A DNA stretch of 64,000 nucleotides from an uncultured Gluconobacter sp. (GCA_937880175.1 CALFLO010000075.1:1-64000); one strand, 5' to 3'. Positions 1 to 9,005 are shown, counted from the first letter of the stretch. The notes: generated from the letters alone by a model not told the origin. A program made the numbers and translations.

Positions 1-54
1 CGGCATACGCGCTGACGTCGAGTCTCGTGGGCTCGGAGATGTGTATAAGAGACA
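1..54 (+). other. Illumina Nextera adaptor remnant (sequencing artefact)
   Basis: Bases 22-54 match the Nextera read-2 transposase adaptor, including 18 of the 19 bases of the Tn5 mosaic end (37-54); the final G is replaced by T at 55. Bases 1-9 match the end of the P7 primer, 10-13 match its last four bases at two positions, and 14-21 occupy exactly the place of an 8-base index. The spacing of all parts fits a library adaptor, so this stretch should be trimmed. It is not a natural transposon end. Confidence 0.95.
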
Positions 55-111
55 TGTCTTTCCCGTTTTGATGACTTGCCCAAACCGTCGGCCCTTGGCA
101 GGGATGCGCTC

Positions 112-1035
112 ATGAGAATGTCAGTCTTCCCTCTGCGTCCCGTTACCGGCCGTTCCGCTCTTCTTCGCGCGCTGCTGGCGGGGACCGTCCTGTTTGCCGC
201 TCCCGGCGCATGGGCAGCCCATCATCACAAGAAGCATGGGGAAACGGCCGCGAAGGCTGCGGACAAACATGCGCCCGCCAAAAAGCACCATAAGGCCGAG
301 GCCGCAAAACCTGCGCCGTCGCCCACGAAACACAAGGCAGCGCATCATGCGGCCCTGAAACATGCCGCTCCGGCTGTTGCTGCGGGCGCCGTCGCTGGCG
401 CGGCAGGAGCCGCAGCCGCTGCGGATCAGCCTGCAACTCCGGCGGTACCGCCAGCGCCCGAGAATACGGACAAGGGCAGTAACACCGGACTGCCTCTGCC
501 GCGCTATGCCGCGCTCAGGGCCGACAAGGTCTATATGCGTCGTGGCCCGGGAGACCGGTATCCGATCGACTGGGTCTATCATCGCCGCGGATTGCCGGTG
601 GAAATCGAGCGCGAGTTCGATGTGTGGCGGCTTGTGGAAGATTCCGATGGCCAGAAGGGCTGGGTGCATCAGGCAACGCTTTATGGCAGCAGGACCTTCG
701 TCATTCCGGGCCTGCCTCCCGAAGGTGTGAAGGCCCAGAGCGGCGAGGCGAGCGCACAGGCGGGAGACCATATCGGCAAGGCCGATGCCCGCATTCTCGC
801 TCGTGTCGCCACGCAAGAGGAGGCGAGGGCACATAAAAATGATGTGCTCCTCATGAGCCATCCGGAAGAAGATAGCAGCGTCATCGCGGTGCTGGAGCAG
901 GGAACGGTGGGCAATATCAAGCTGTGCCCCCAGAACTCCCAGTGGTGCCGCGTGAGCGTGAAGGGCTACGAGGGCTGGCTGCCCCGCCGTCTTTTCTGGG
1001 GGCTGCTCCCGGGCGAGACGATTCAACCAAACTGA
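112..1035 (+). CDS. exported double SH3-domain protein with His/Lys/Ala-rich linker
   Basis: A predicted secreted protein of about 307 residues. An Arg-rich N-region and hydrophobic segment end in AWA near residue 35, a likely signal-peptidase I site. It is followed by a low-complexity linker (about 36-125) full of His, Lys and Ala, then two bacterial SH3-like domains (about 130-195 with MRRGPGDRYPIDWVY, and about 240-305 with GWLPRR). SH3 domains of this type usually bind cell wall or assist envelope enzymes; the ligand is unknown. I chose the ATG at 112 because AGGGA lies seven bases upstream; an upstream TTG at 76 is less likely. pyk follows 23 bases downstream on the same strand. Confidence 0.75.
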   Translation: MRMSVFPLRPVTGRSALLRALLAGTVLFAAPGAWAAHHHKKHGETAAKAADKHAPAKKHHKAEAAKPAPSPTKHKAAHHAALKHAAPAVAAGAVAGAAGAAAAADQPATPAVPPAPENTDKGSNTGLPLPRYAALRADKVYMRRGPGDRYPIDWVYHRRGLPVEIEREFDVWRLVEDSDGQKGWVHQATLYGSRTFVIPGLPPEGVKAQSGEASAQAGDHIGKADARILARVATQEEARAHKNDVLLMSHPEEDSSVIAVLEQGTVGNIKLCPQNSQWCRVSVKGYEGWLPRRLFWGLLPGETIQPN

Positions 1036-1058
1036 TTTTTCGATCGAGGACGCCGTAT

Positions 1059-2489
1059 ATGACATCGAGTTCCCATTACCGCCGCACGCGGATCGTCGCG
1101 ACTCTGGGGCCGGCTTCATCCTCGCCCGAGATGATCCTTTCCCTTGCGCAGGCTGGCGTGAATGTCTTCCGGCTCAATTTCTCCCATGGTGCGCATGAGG
1201 ATCATGGTGAGCGTCACGCCGCCATCCGCGCGGCCGAGGAAAAGGTCGGGCATCCGCTGGCCATTCTTGCGGATCTTCAGGGACCGAAGCTGCGTGTTGG
1301 CGTGTTTGAAAACGGCCCGGTGATCCTGGAAGAAGGCAAGCCGTTCCGTCTGGATCTGGACCGGACGCCTGGCACGATCTCACGCGTCTGCCTGCCGCAT
1401 CCTGAAATCATTTCCGCAGCAAAGGCGGGAAGCCACCTTCTGCTGGATGATGGCAAGCTCAAGCTGCGTGTCGTGAATGTTGGCGAGGGCTTCCTTGAGA
1501 CCGTCGTGGTCGTGGGCGGCAAGCTTTCGGAGCGCAAGGGCGTCAATGTTCCGGATGTAACGCTCCCCATCCCGGCCCTGACGGAGAAAGACCGTCGCGA
1601 TTTCGATTTCGCGCTGTCACTCGGCGTGGATTTCGTGGCCCTCTCGTTCGTTCAGCGCCCTGAAGACGTTCAGGAAGCCCGCGAGATCGCGGCAGGCCGG
1701 GCAGCCATCGTGACCAAGCTCGAAAAGCCGCAGGCGATGGATGATCTGGCGGCCATCGTGCATCTGTCAGATGCGATCATGGTGGCCCGTGGTGATCTGG
1801 GGGTGGAACTCCCGCCCGAGGAAGTTCCGGTTGCCCAGAAGCGCGCCATTGCCGAAGCCCGCAAGCAGTGCCGCCCGGTCATCGTCGCGACGCAGATGCT
1901 CGAGAGCATGATCGAAAGCCCGACACCGACGCGCGCCGAAGTGTCCGATGTCTCCAACGCGGTTTATGACGGCGCCGATGCCGTCATGCTGTCGGCCGAG
2001 AGTGCAGCAGGCAGATACCCGCTCGAAGCCGTTTCGATGATGGTTCGGATTGCCGAGCGTGTCGAACAGGACAACGAGTGGCGCGCCCGCATGGACCGAC
2101 TGCGTCCGGCACCGGATGAAACCGTCCAGAGCGCGATCGTTCAGGCCGCATGGCAGGTCAGCCGCACACTGCATGCCGGTGCCATCGCCTGTCGGACCCG
2201 GAGCGGGGCAGGAGCCATGCGTCTGTCCCGTGAGCGGCCGCATTGTCCGGTCATTGCCCTGACGCCGGAACTTTGGGTCGCGCGCCGGCTGTGCGTTGTC
2301 TGGGGCGTCTTTCCGCATCTGATCAACAGCGAGCAGAGCTCTCAGGGTATCGAGCCTCTGGCCGGCCCCGTTGCCGAACTCGCACGTGACACGGGTTTCT
2401 GCAAAACCGGGGACCGGATCCTGATCCTGGCCGGACTGCCTTCAGGCCATTCCGGCAGCACGAATACCCTGCGGGTCATTACGGCCTGA
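1059..2489 (+). CDS. pyk: pyruvate kinase
   Basis: Converts phosphoenolpyruvate and ADP to pyruvate and ATP in the cytoplasm. The 476-residue product has the usual length. Visible landmarks are the N-terminal barrel start with RLNFSHG (38-44), the catalytic lysine in TKLEKP (K220), and the conserved ATQMLESM segment, then a C-terminal allosteric-type domain. The reading frame stays open back to 924, inside the preceding gene, but homology begins with RRTRIVATLG, so the ATG at 1059 is preferred; GAGGA lies just upstream. It may be cotranscribed with the SH3 gene. A strong hairpin after the stop separates it from the convergent tyrC. Confidence 0.95.
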   Translation: MTSSSHYRRTRIVATLGPASSSPEMILSLAQAGVNVFRLNFSHGAHEDHGERHAAIRAAEEKVGHPLAILADLQGPKLRVGVFENGPVILEEGKPFRLDLDRTPGTISRVCLPHPEIISAAKAGSHLLLDDGKLKLRVVNVGEGFLETVVVVGGKLSERKGVNVPDVTLPIPALTEKDRRDFDFALSLGVDFVALSFVQRPEDVQEAREIAAGRAAIVTKLEKPQAMDDLAAIVHLSDAIMVARGDLGVELPPEEVPVAQKRAIAEARKQCRPVIVATQMLESMIESPTPTRAEVSDVSNAVYDGADAVMLSAESAAGRYPLEAVSMMVRIAERVEQDNEWRARMDRLRPAPDETVQSAIVQAAWQVSRTLHAGAIACRTRSGAGAMRLSRERPHCPVIALTPELWVARRLCVVWGVFPHLINSEQSSQGIEPLAGPVAELARDTGFCKTGDRILILAGLPSGHSGSTNTLRVITA

Positions 2490-2494
2490 ATATG

Positions 2495-2530
2495 TGACCT
2501 GTTGCCGGGCTCTGATCCGGCAACAGGTCA
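2495..2530. terminator. bidirectional hairpin between pyk and tyrC
   Basis: A perfect 14-bp inverted repeat (2495-2508 with 2517-2530) and an 8-base loop lies between the convergent pyk and tyrC genes, and overlaps the tyrC stop codon. There is no long T-run on either side, so termination is inferred from position and stem strength. Confidence 0.65.
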
Positions 2531-3409
2531 GGCCTGACGGTTCTCGATCAGAGTCCGGCGAATGGCACGGCCGCGCTCAATCCGGCTCGTAATGGCGACC
2601 TCGTCACCGTTGCGGATCGCATCGGCCATCGCCTGTGTGTCAGCCACGAACCTGTCGAGGGTTCCCAGAAGGGCTTCCCGGTTGGCCAGGAAAATATCCC
2701 GCCACATCACCGGGTCTGAAGCCGCAATCCGTGTGAAGTCACGGAACCCCGAAGCCGCATAATCCAGAACGGCCGCGCGGATTTCTTCGGACAGATTGTC
2801 TGCGGTATCGCAGATCGTGAAGGCCAGAAGATGCGGCAGATGGCTGACCATCGCGCAGATCCTGTCATGCTTTTCATCCGACAGGATTTTCGTGCGTGCG
2901 CCGCACAGGGTCCAGAGTTGCTCGATCGTCGCAACAGCTTTTGGATCTGCGCCCTCGGGGGGAACGAGCAGGGCCCAGCGGTCCTCGAACAGGGTGGAGA
3001 AACCCGCGTCAGGCCCCGAATGCTCGGTTCCGGCCATGGGATGCCCCGGAACATAAGCCACACCCGCAGGCAGGATCGCCTGAAGCGTTGGGCCGAGCTG
3101 ACCGCGCACGGAGGCGACGTCCGTCAGAATGCTCCCGGCCTTCATATGGGGGAGCACCTGCCGGGCCACCGCTTCCACCGCGCCGACGGGGACGCAGATC
3201 ATGACACAGTCGGCCTGTGCGGCGACGACAGGATCGGACGTCGTGATATCCGCAATACCCAGTTCACGGACCCGGTCGAGAACGCCGGGATTCGAATCTG
3301 CCGCGATCAGGGTTTCGGCAATTACACCCGTTTCGCGGGCACGACGCAGAACGGACGAACCGATCAGCCCGGGGCCGATGACGGAGAGAGACCGGAAAAG
3401 GGGTGTCAT
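2528..3409 (-). CDS. tyrC: prephenate/arogenate dehydrogenase (tyrosine biosynthesis)
   Basis: A 293-residue NAD(P)-dependent dehydrogenase of the TyrA family that oxidatively decarboxylates prephenate or arogenate on the way to tyrosine. The Rossmann motif GPGLIGSS is at residues 12-19, and the family signature HPMAGTE is in mid-protein. There is no fused chorismate mutase or ACT domain, so it is the stand-alone form called tyrC in Zymomonas; substrate preference cannot be read from sequence. Its start overlaps the hpnL stop by four bases, so it is probably translated from an hpnL-tyrC message. Confidence 0.88.
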   Translation of the reverse strand: MTPLFRSLSVIGPGLIGSSVLRRARETGVIAETLIAADSNPGVLDRVRELGIADITTSDPVVAAQADCVMICVPVGAVEAVARQVLPHMKAGSILTDVASVRGQLGPTLQAILPAGVAYVPGHPMAGTEHSGPDAGFSTLFEDRWALLVPPEGADPKAVATIEQLWTLCGARTKILSDEKHDRICAMVSHLPHLLAFTICDTADNLSEEIRAAVLDYAASGFRDFTRIAASDPVMWRDIFLANREALLGTLDRFVADTQAMADAIRNGDEVAITSRIERGRAIRRTLIENRQA

Positions 3410-4596
3410 AGGCCTCTTGGCGCCGCTGCGAAGGAGCTGTCCTCGGACGTCTTTGTGTCGCGAGAGGTGGCCTCTTTCTTGATGTTGCCTGCAAGGGCGG
3501 TCACTGCGGGCGAAATGACTTTCTTGCGGGCCGGGACCGGCGCTGTGCTGTTCTTGCTAACCGGTGCCGTTGGCGCATGACGCAGCCTGCGCATTTCGAC
3601 CACCTGCCAGGTCAGCAGGACCGGAATACCAATCAGAATGTCACGGCCACGACGCAACAGGGAAAGGCTGAGGGAAATTTCCGCGTCGATCCCAAAAATC
3701 AGGCCCAGGGCGACATAGGCTGCTTCCTGAACGCCCAGTGCGCCCGGCACCAGAAAGCCAGCCGACATGATGCCGCAGACGACACCTTCAATTGCGACGG
3801 AAGAGAAAAAGCCGACATGCGCGCCCAGAAGCTGAAGTGCCAGCCAGGTCATGGCTGCACCGCCCATCCAGCATAGCAGATGGCAGATTGCGCCAAGAGA
3901 GATCCTGTCCGGACGGCTCCAGAGACTTTCGAGTCGTAACTGGAAGGTCTCCGTATTGCCGATCAGGGAATCACGCCACTCAGCGGCGATGTGCCGTCCA
4001 AGAAAGGCTGCGGCCTTGCGAACCATCGTGCCGCCACGATGCTGCGTCCAGATGAAACCGGCAATGCCAAGGCTCAGCAGAAGCAGACCACCAATCAGCG
4101 GCCAGACGAATTTTGAGGCGCCGTGATGGCCGATCAGGCAGAGGAGGGCGATCACGACGAACGCGATCTGGCCAAGGACTTCTGTTGTGATGTCCACCAG
4201 ATTGGCGGCGACGCCTTCGGGCCAGTGCAGTTCTTCTCCCTTGACGGTGCGCGGGTTCACGCCCGCCAGCGTTGCGCGGACACCGATAACCATCCCGCCA
4301 AGCTGCGAAAAGGGAAGGCATGCCCCAGCACTGTCACGGACCAGACGCGCGCCTATGAGACGCCGGATGCTCAGCAGCGGAACCGCCGCGTGCCATGCAA
4401 TCCCGAGGCCCATGTCAATCAGAAGCTGGCAGGCCGCGAGAAGCAGGAAGCCGCCAACACCGACTTTTGAAAGTGCTTCCATGACGGGGTGAATACCCGC
4501 CTTGGCCGCAATGAAGGTGAACAGGGCCACCCCGAGAAGGGAAAGCAGAACTGGGAGAGTTTTTTTCAACGTCTTCGTCACATACCGTTTGGACAC
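3406..4596 (-). CDS. hpnL: hopanoid-associated membrane protein, HpnL-like (lysylphosphatidylglycerol synthase-type TM family)
   Basis: A polytopic inner-membrane protein of 396 residues with about eight hydrophobic segments between residues 12 and 330 and a hydrophilic, Lys/Pro/Thr-rich C-terminal tail. The fold belongs to the MprF/AglD-like transmembrane family; members beside hopanoid genes are called HpnL. Its place next to hpnA, on the opposite strand, supports that name. Biochemical role is not established; lipid translocation is a reasonable guess for this fold. The start is GTG at 4596, with no nearby in-frame ATG and no clear Shine-Dalgarno, so it is less certain than the rest. Confidence 0.75.
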   Translation of the reverse strand: MSKRYVTKTLKKTLPVLLSLLGVALFTFIAAKAGIHPVMEALSKVGVGGFLLLAACQLLIDMGLGIAWHAAVPLLSIRRLIGARLVRDSAGACLPFSQLGGMVIGVRATLAGVNPRTVKGEELHWPEGVAANLVDITTEVLGQIAFVVIALLCLIGHHGASKFVWPLIGGLLLLSLGIAGFIWTQHRGGTMVRKAAAFLGRHIAAEWRDSLIGNTETFQLRLESLWSRPDRISLGAICHLLCWMGGAAMTWLALQLLGAHVGFFSSVAIEGVVCGIMSAGFLVPGALGVQEAAYVALGLIFGIDAEISLSLSLLRRGRDILIGIPVLLTWQVVEMRRLRHAPTAPVSKNSTAPVPARKKVISPAVTALAGNIKKEATSRDTKTSEDSSFAAAPRGL

Positions 4597-4718
4597 GCTC
4601 TATCGCACACAGGGTGAATATTCCACCCTTGCAGACGCTTTCCCCGAAAAGCCGGGGGGATTATGCTGTCACACATTGCTACCTTTTTTTGCTGATGACC
4701 CAAGGAGACACTGCCACC

Positions 4719-5714
4719 ATGAACGATGTCACACTCGTTACGGGGGCTACCGGGTTTGTCGGCTCCGCCGTCGCCCGCGTCCTTGAAGAACGCGGCCACC
4801 GCCTCAGACTTCTCGTCCGGCCGACATCCGATCGTTCAAATATCGCGGAGCTTGACGCGGAGATTGCTGTCGGGGATCTCTCCGACCCGGATACGCTGGC
4901 TCCGGCGCTGAAGGGCGTCAAAACCCTGTTCCACGTCGCCGCCGATTACCGACTCTGGGTTCCGGATCCGGAAACCATGATGAAGGCCAATGTGGAGGGC
5001 ACGCGCAATCTGATGCTGGCCGCTATGGAAGCAGGGGTCGAAAAGATCATTTACTGCTCGTCGGTGGCGGCTCTGGGCCTGCGATACGACGGCGTCCCGG
5101 CGGACGAGACCACGCCGATTTCGGAAAGCCAGGTCATCGGGATTTACAAACTTTCAAAATACCGTGCGGAGCAGGAAGTCCTGCGTCTGGTCCGCGAAAA
5201 GAACCTCCCGGCCATCATCGTCAACCCGTCCACGCCAGTCGGACCGCGGGACATCAAGCCGACGCCGACAGGACAGATGATCCTCGACTGTGCCAGCGGG
5301 AACATGCCCGCCTATGTCGAGACGGGCCTGAACATCGTTCATGTCGATGACGTCGCCGAAGGTCATGCGCTCGCGCTTGAGCGGGGAAAAATCGGCGAGA
5401 AATACATACTCGGCGGTGAGAACATCATGCTGGGCGACCTGTTCCGCATGGTCAGCCAGATTGCCGGGGTGAAGCCGCCTGCCATCAAGCTCAAACAGTC
5501 CTGGCTCTATCCTGTAGCACTCGTGTCCGAATGGCTGGCACGCGGGTTCGGAATTGAGCCGCGTGTGACGCGCGAGACGCTGGCCATGTCCAAGAAGCTG
5601 ATGTTCTTCTCATCCGACAAGGCGAAGAAAGAGCTCGGATACGCCCCACGCCCGGCCCGCGATGCCGTGACGGATGCGATCGCCTGGTTCCGCCAGCATG
5701 GACGGATGAAATAA
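4719..5714 (+). CDS. hpnA: hopanoid-associated sugar epimerase HpnA
   Basis: An extended short-chain dehydrogenase of 331 residues. The NAD(P)-binding TGATGFVGSAV motif is at the N-terminus and the catalytic YxxxK pair is Y143/K147. The family is the hopanoid-cluster NAD-dependent epimerase, believed to act on the sugar or polyol side chain, though its exact reaction is not firmly established. The ATG at 4719 is chosen because AAGGAG sits ten bases upstream and the fold begins immediately; an in-frame ATG at 4695 would add only eight residues. Its TAA overlaps the hpnB ATG (TAATG), so the genes are translationally coupled. Confidence 0.92.
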   Translation: MNDVTLVTGATGFVGSAVARVLEERGHRLRLLVRPTSDRSNIAELDAEIAVGDLSDPDTLAPALKGVKTLFHVAADYRLWVPDPETMMKANVEGTRNLMLAAMEAGVEKIIYCSSVAALGLRYDGVPADETTPISESQVIGIYKLSKYRAEQEVLRLVREKNLPAIIVNPSTPVGPRDIKPTPTGQMILDCASGNMPAYVETGLNIVHVDDVAEGHALALERGKIGEKYILGGENIMLGDLFRMVSQIAGVKPPAIKLKQSWLYPVALVSEWLARGFGIEPRVTRETLAMSKKLMFFSSDKAKKELGYAPRPARDAVTDAIAWFRQHGRMK

Positions 5715-6856
5715 TGCTGTTCGGAACTGCACTGACCAGCCTGGGAGCCTGGATCTATCTTTCGCTGTTCCATGGGAAATTCTGGCAGAAAGGCCCCATT
5801 CTCGACCAGAAACCCACACCTGTCTGCGCGCCGGACGTTGCGGTTGTCGTTCCCGCCCGGGACGAAGCGGAGTCCATCCGCGAATGCCTGACCTCGCTTC
5901 TGGAACAGGAGTACGACGGAAAACTCTCTGTCATCCTGATTGATGACGAGAGTACGGATGCAACGGGCGACATCGCCCGCGCACTCCCGGATCCGCATAA
6001 GCGCCTGACCGTCATCACCGGCCAAAAGCGTCCCGCCGGATGGAGCGGCAAGCTGTGGGCCGTGCATCAGGGCGAACAGGAAGCCCTGACGCGGATCGGG
6101 CCTTACGGCTATATTCTTTTGACAGACGCGGACATCATGCATGCCCCGGGTCATCTTGCCTCACTGGTCGCCAAGGCGCGGGAGGATGATCTGGATCTTG
6201 TCTCGGAAATGGTAGCGCTGAACTGCGAGAGCACAGCGGAGCGCTTTCTGGTTCCGGCGTTCGTTTATTTCTTTGCGATGCTCTATCCGTTTTCGCGGAT
6301 TGCGAGCGAGCATTCCCGGATTGCCGGTGCGGCAGGGGGAACCATTCTCCTGCGACGTCGGGCTCTGGAGCGCATCGGAGGCATTACAGCCCTGCGCGGC
6401 GCCCTGATCGATGACTGCACGCTGGCCGCACATGTAAAACGTTCGGGCGGGCGACTTTATCTGGGTCATAGCGCGCTGGCGTGGTCCGTCCGGCCATATC
6501 GCGGCATGAAGGACGTGTGGCACATGATCGCCCGGACGGCTTATGTGCAGCTCCGCTATTCGCCGATCCTGCTGATTGCGACAATCATCGGAATGGCCAC
6601 GATCTGGCTTCTGCCCGTCGCGCTGGCACTGTTCGGCAAGGGACGGGAACGACGCGTTGGGCTTCTGACCTACGTATTGTCCTGCCTGACTTTCGTGCCG
6701 ACGCTCCGCCGTTTTGGCCTGCCATTATGGCGTGCTATCCCCCTTCCACTTATTGCGGCCTTCTATATGGCAGCAACCATCGGATCGGCCCTCGACCATC
6801 ACCGTGGGGTCGGTGTCCGCTGGAAAAATCGTTCCTACACGGATGAAACATCGTGA
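5714..6856 (+). CDS. hpnB: hopanoid biosynthesis-associated glycosyltransferase HpnB
   Basis: A family-2 type glycosyltransferase of 380 residues, membrane-anchored by an N-terminal hydrophobic segment and two or three C-terminal segments. The GT-A core shows VVPARDEAESI, the nucleotide-sugar site DDESTD and the metal-binding LLTDADIM. The HpnB family is found with squalene-hopene cyclase genes and is thought to modify hopanoid side chains. It overlaps hpnA by one base and hpnC by four (GTGA), consistent with a single hpnA-B-C message. Confidence 0.9.
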   Translation: MLFGTALTSLGAWIYLSLFHGKFWQKGPILDQKPTPVCAPDVAVVVPARDEAESIRECLTSLLEQEYDGKLSVILIDDESTDATGDIARALPDPHKRLTVITGQKRPAGWSGKLWAVHQGEQEALTRIGPYGYILLTDADIMHAPGHLASLVAKAREDDLDLVSEMVALNCESTAERFLVPAFVYFFAMLYPFSRIASEHSRIAGAAGGTILLRRRALERIGGITALRGALIDDCTLAAHVKRSGGRLYLGHSALAWSVRPYRGMKDVWHMIARTAYVQLRYSPILLIATIIGMATIWLLPVALALFGKGRERRVGLLTYVLSCLTFVPTLRRFGLPLWRAIPLPLIAAFYMAATIGSALDHHRGVGVRWKNRSYTDETS

Positions 6857-7716
6857 CAGACAGCATCTGGGGGACGAAAGACGTCACCTCTGCCAAAGGC
6901 AAATCCGACGAGAACTTTCCCGTCGGCTCATTTCTGATCGCTCCCCGGCTCCGGCCTTATGTCCACACCTATTATAATTTCGCGCGCGTCGCGGATGACA
7001 TGGTGGACACGACCGAGCTGACACCTGCCGAGAAGATTGCGCGGCTCCGGGGGATGGCCGCTGTCATCCGGGGCGAAATCACCGCGCCACAGCGCGCCGA
7101 TGCCCAGACAGCCGCGAAGCTTCGCGAGGTGCTTCTCCAGACGGGGGTGCCCCTGGAGACCGCGACGGATCTGCTCGAAGCGTTCTGCATGGATGCGGAG
7201 AAGACCCGCTATGAGAGCTGGGAAGAGCTGCTGCATTACTGCAAGTATTCCGCAAACCCGGTGGGCCGTTTTCTGCTTCTGCTCCACGGCGAGGGCGAAG
7301 AGACACTTGCACCCTCCGATGCGCTGTGTTCGGCACTTCAGGTCGTCAACCATCTTCAGGACGTTGCAGACGACCTGAAAACTCTCGACCGATGCTATGT
7401 GCCTCTACCGTGGCTGGAGGAAGAAGGCGTCTGTCTGGATGATCTGCGTCTGGTACGCAGTAAACCGGGCGTTCGACGGGTCTTCGACCGGATGCTGGAC
7501 GGCGTGGACGTTCTCAACAGGAATGCACGGATCCTGCCGCTGCTTGTACGTGATCGCCGGATGCGCCTTGAAGCGGCTGTTATCGTAGAGCTGTGCCACA
7601 TCCTGACGGCCCGCCTGCGTCGTCAGGACCCGTTGCTGGAACGTGTGGCTTTAACGAAGACGGATGGTGCGAAGGCCCTGTGCCGTGCACTCCGTTATTT
7701 CCCTGCCGCCGGCTGA
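6853..7716 (+). CDS. hpnC: hydroxysqualene synthase HpnC
   Basis: A 287-residue trans-isoprenyl synthase. Two aspartate-rich motifs are present: DDMVD at 48-52 and QDVADDL at about 169-175. In the bacterial three-enzyme squalene route (HpnC, HpnD, HpnE), HpnD makes presqualene diphosphate, HpnC converts it to hydroxysqualene, and HpnE reduces that to squalene. Translation starts at GTG within the GTGA that also holds the hpnB stop. It ends the first plus-strand block; hpnD lies 1.9 kb on, beyond two minus-strand genes. A long-range repeat (7733-7742 with 7767-7776) follows the stop but has no T-run. Confidence 0.9.
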   Translation: MTDSIWGTKDVTSAKGKSDENFPVGSFLIAPRLRPYVHTYYNFARVADDMVDTTELTPAEKIARLRGMAAVIRGEITAPQRADAQTAAKLREVLLQTGVPLETATDLLEAFCMDAEKTRYESWEELLHYCKYSANPVGRFLLLLHGEGEETLAPSDALCSALQVVNHLQDVADDLKTLDRCYVPLPWLEEEGVCLDDLRLVRSKPGVRRVFDRMLDGVDVLNRNARILPLLVRDRRMRLEAAVIVELCHILTARLRRQDPLLERVALTKTDGAKALCRALRYFPAAG

Positions 7717-7754
7717 GCCAACAACAGGGAAAGCTGGATCAGACTAGACCCAAA

Positions 7755-8924
7755 TCAGGCGATGATCTGATCCAGCGCCGTACAGAAAGTCTTCATTTCG
7801 TCCATGGAGCCGACGGTAATCCGCGAGGCGTTGGGCCAAACGGGCCAGGAGCGTCCAATAACGATCTTATGCTGCAAGAAGGCGTCCTTGATGGGCGCGG
7901 CTGGCTTCTTCCAGTCGATAATGAACATGTTGGCGTCTGACGGGATAAAGTGGATGCCACGCTTGCGCAGATGCTGGAACGTCATGTTCCGGGCCGCGAT
8001 CATTTCCTGACGACGGGCCGCGATGGCGGATTTCATGGTCAGGCTCATCGTACCACAGGCCATGGCCGGAACCGGAAGCATCGACGTGGCGCTCTTGCCG
8101 TCGTAGCGCATCATGCTTTCATGCAGATCGGGGCGTGCAAATGTCAGGCCAAGACGCATGCCAGCCATGGCGAACATTTTCGAGAAGGTTCTCAGGACGA
8201 CAACGTCCTTGTTCTTGGCGACCAGTTCAACGGCGCTCGGCGCTTCCGAGAAGTGGATATAGGCCTCGTCCACCAGAACGACCGAGCCCTTCGGCTTGTG
8301 CTCAACCAGCCATGCGATGTCACGCAGGGGTGTGAGCGTACCGGTCGGGTTGTTTGGAGAGCAGATGTAATAGACGCCTGCATTGGGGTCTGCTGCCAGC
8401 ATGGCCCGCACGTCGGTGCGATACCCGCCCTTGGCGGTAAGCGGCACACGGGCAAGGGGGATTTTCAGCCAGTCCGCTGCCACCCAGCCTGCTTCATAGC
8501 TCGGATCCGCCGTGACCAGCCCACGGGTAGGGGAGCAGAAGGTGACGATTGCACGGGCCAGCGGGTCGGAAGAGCCACACCATGTCATGACATGGCTCTC
8601 GGGCAGTCCTTCCACGTCCGACGCTGCCTTGACCAGATCATCGCGCATATGGCCGGTCGGGTCATAGCGGTTGCTCTGGAAAACGGAGGAGGCACCGGCC
8701 TGCGCGGCTTCCGGGAACGGCCCCGTCCAGCATTCATTGCTGCCGAGGCGGGTCATGCCCTCAAAATTGATGCCTGATGGGAGAATGGCGGCATGTGCGG
8801 ATTTCGTCAGGGCATGGACGGTGGCGCCCGCTGCCAGAAGCGTGGCAATCCGACCGAAGCTGCGCCGGGAATATCCCCGGGCAAGAAGGTCGCTGCGGGC
8901 GGCGGGAGAGAGGGGACTGGTCAT
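7755..8924 (-). CDS. Tat-exported class I/II PLP aminotransferase (HisC-like)
   Basis: A 389-residue fold-type I PLP enzyme resembling histidinol-phosphate aminotransferase: SPNNPTGT (189-196), VDEAY (218-222) and the Schiff-base lysine in RTFSKMF (K249). It carries a clear twin-arginine signal, SRRSFGR at 19-25, followed by a hydrophobic stretch and an AHA cleavage site near residue 45, so the folded, cofactor-loaded enzyme is predicted to be exported to the periplasm. It lies antisense between hpnC and hpnD. Substrate is unknown; it is not of the class III type used by HpnO for aminohopanoids. Its stop region is within 40 bases of the hpnC stop. Confidence 0.85.
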   Translation of the reverse strand: MTSPLSPAARSDLLARGYSRRSFGRIATLLAAGATVHALTKSAHAAILPSGINFEGMTRLGSNECWTGPFPEAAQAGASSVFQSNRYDPTGHMRDDLVKAASDVEGLPESHVMTWCGSSDPLARAIVTFCSPTRGLVTADPSYEAGWVAADWLKIPLARVPLTAKGGYRTDVRAMLAADPNAGVYYICSPNNPTGTLTPLRDIAWLVEHKPKGSVVLVDEAYIHFSEAPSAVELVAKNKDVVVLRTFSKMFAMAGMRLGLTFARPDLHESMMRYDGKSATSMLPVPAMACGTMSLTMKSAIAARRQEMIAARNMTFQHLRKRGIHFIPSDANMFIIDWKKPAAPIKDAFLQHKIVIGRSWPVWPNASRITVGSMDEMKTFCTALDQIIA

Positions 8925-9005
8925 TGTGGGCCATACTCCAGACTAGGGCCGGAACATGTTAATTCCGAAACGTTTTCCCTGTCAAAGCAGGCCCCGGAGA
9001 TATTT

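Noticed and set aside
37..54. Tn5 mosaic end, suggesting a transposon at the left edge
   Set aside because: It is embedded in a full Nextera primer layout with index and P7 fragment, so it is library adaptor.
7733..7776. 10-bp inverted repeat after hpnC as a terminator
   Set aside because: The loop is 24 bases, there is no T-run, and the right arm is part of the aminotransferase coding end.
8950..8967. CGGAA/TTCCG inverted repeat upstream of the Tat aminotransferase gene
   Set aside because: Arms of only five bases are expected by chance at this length; no second copy was seen.
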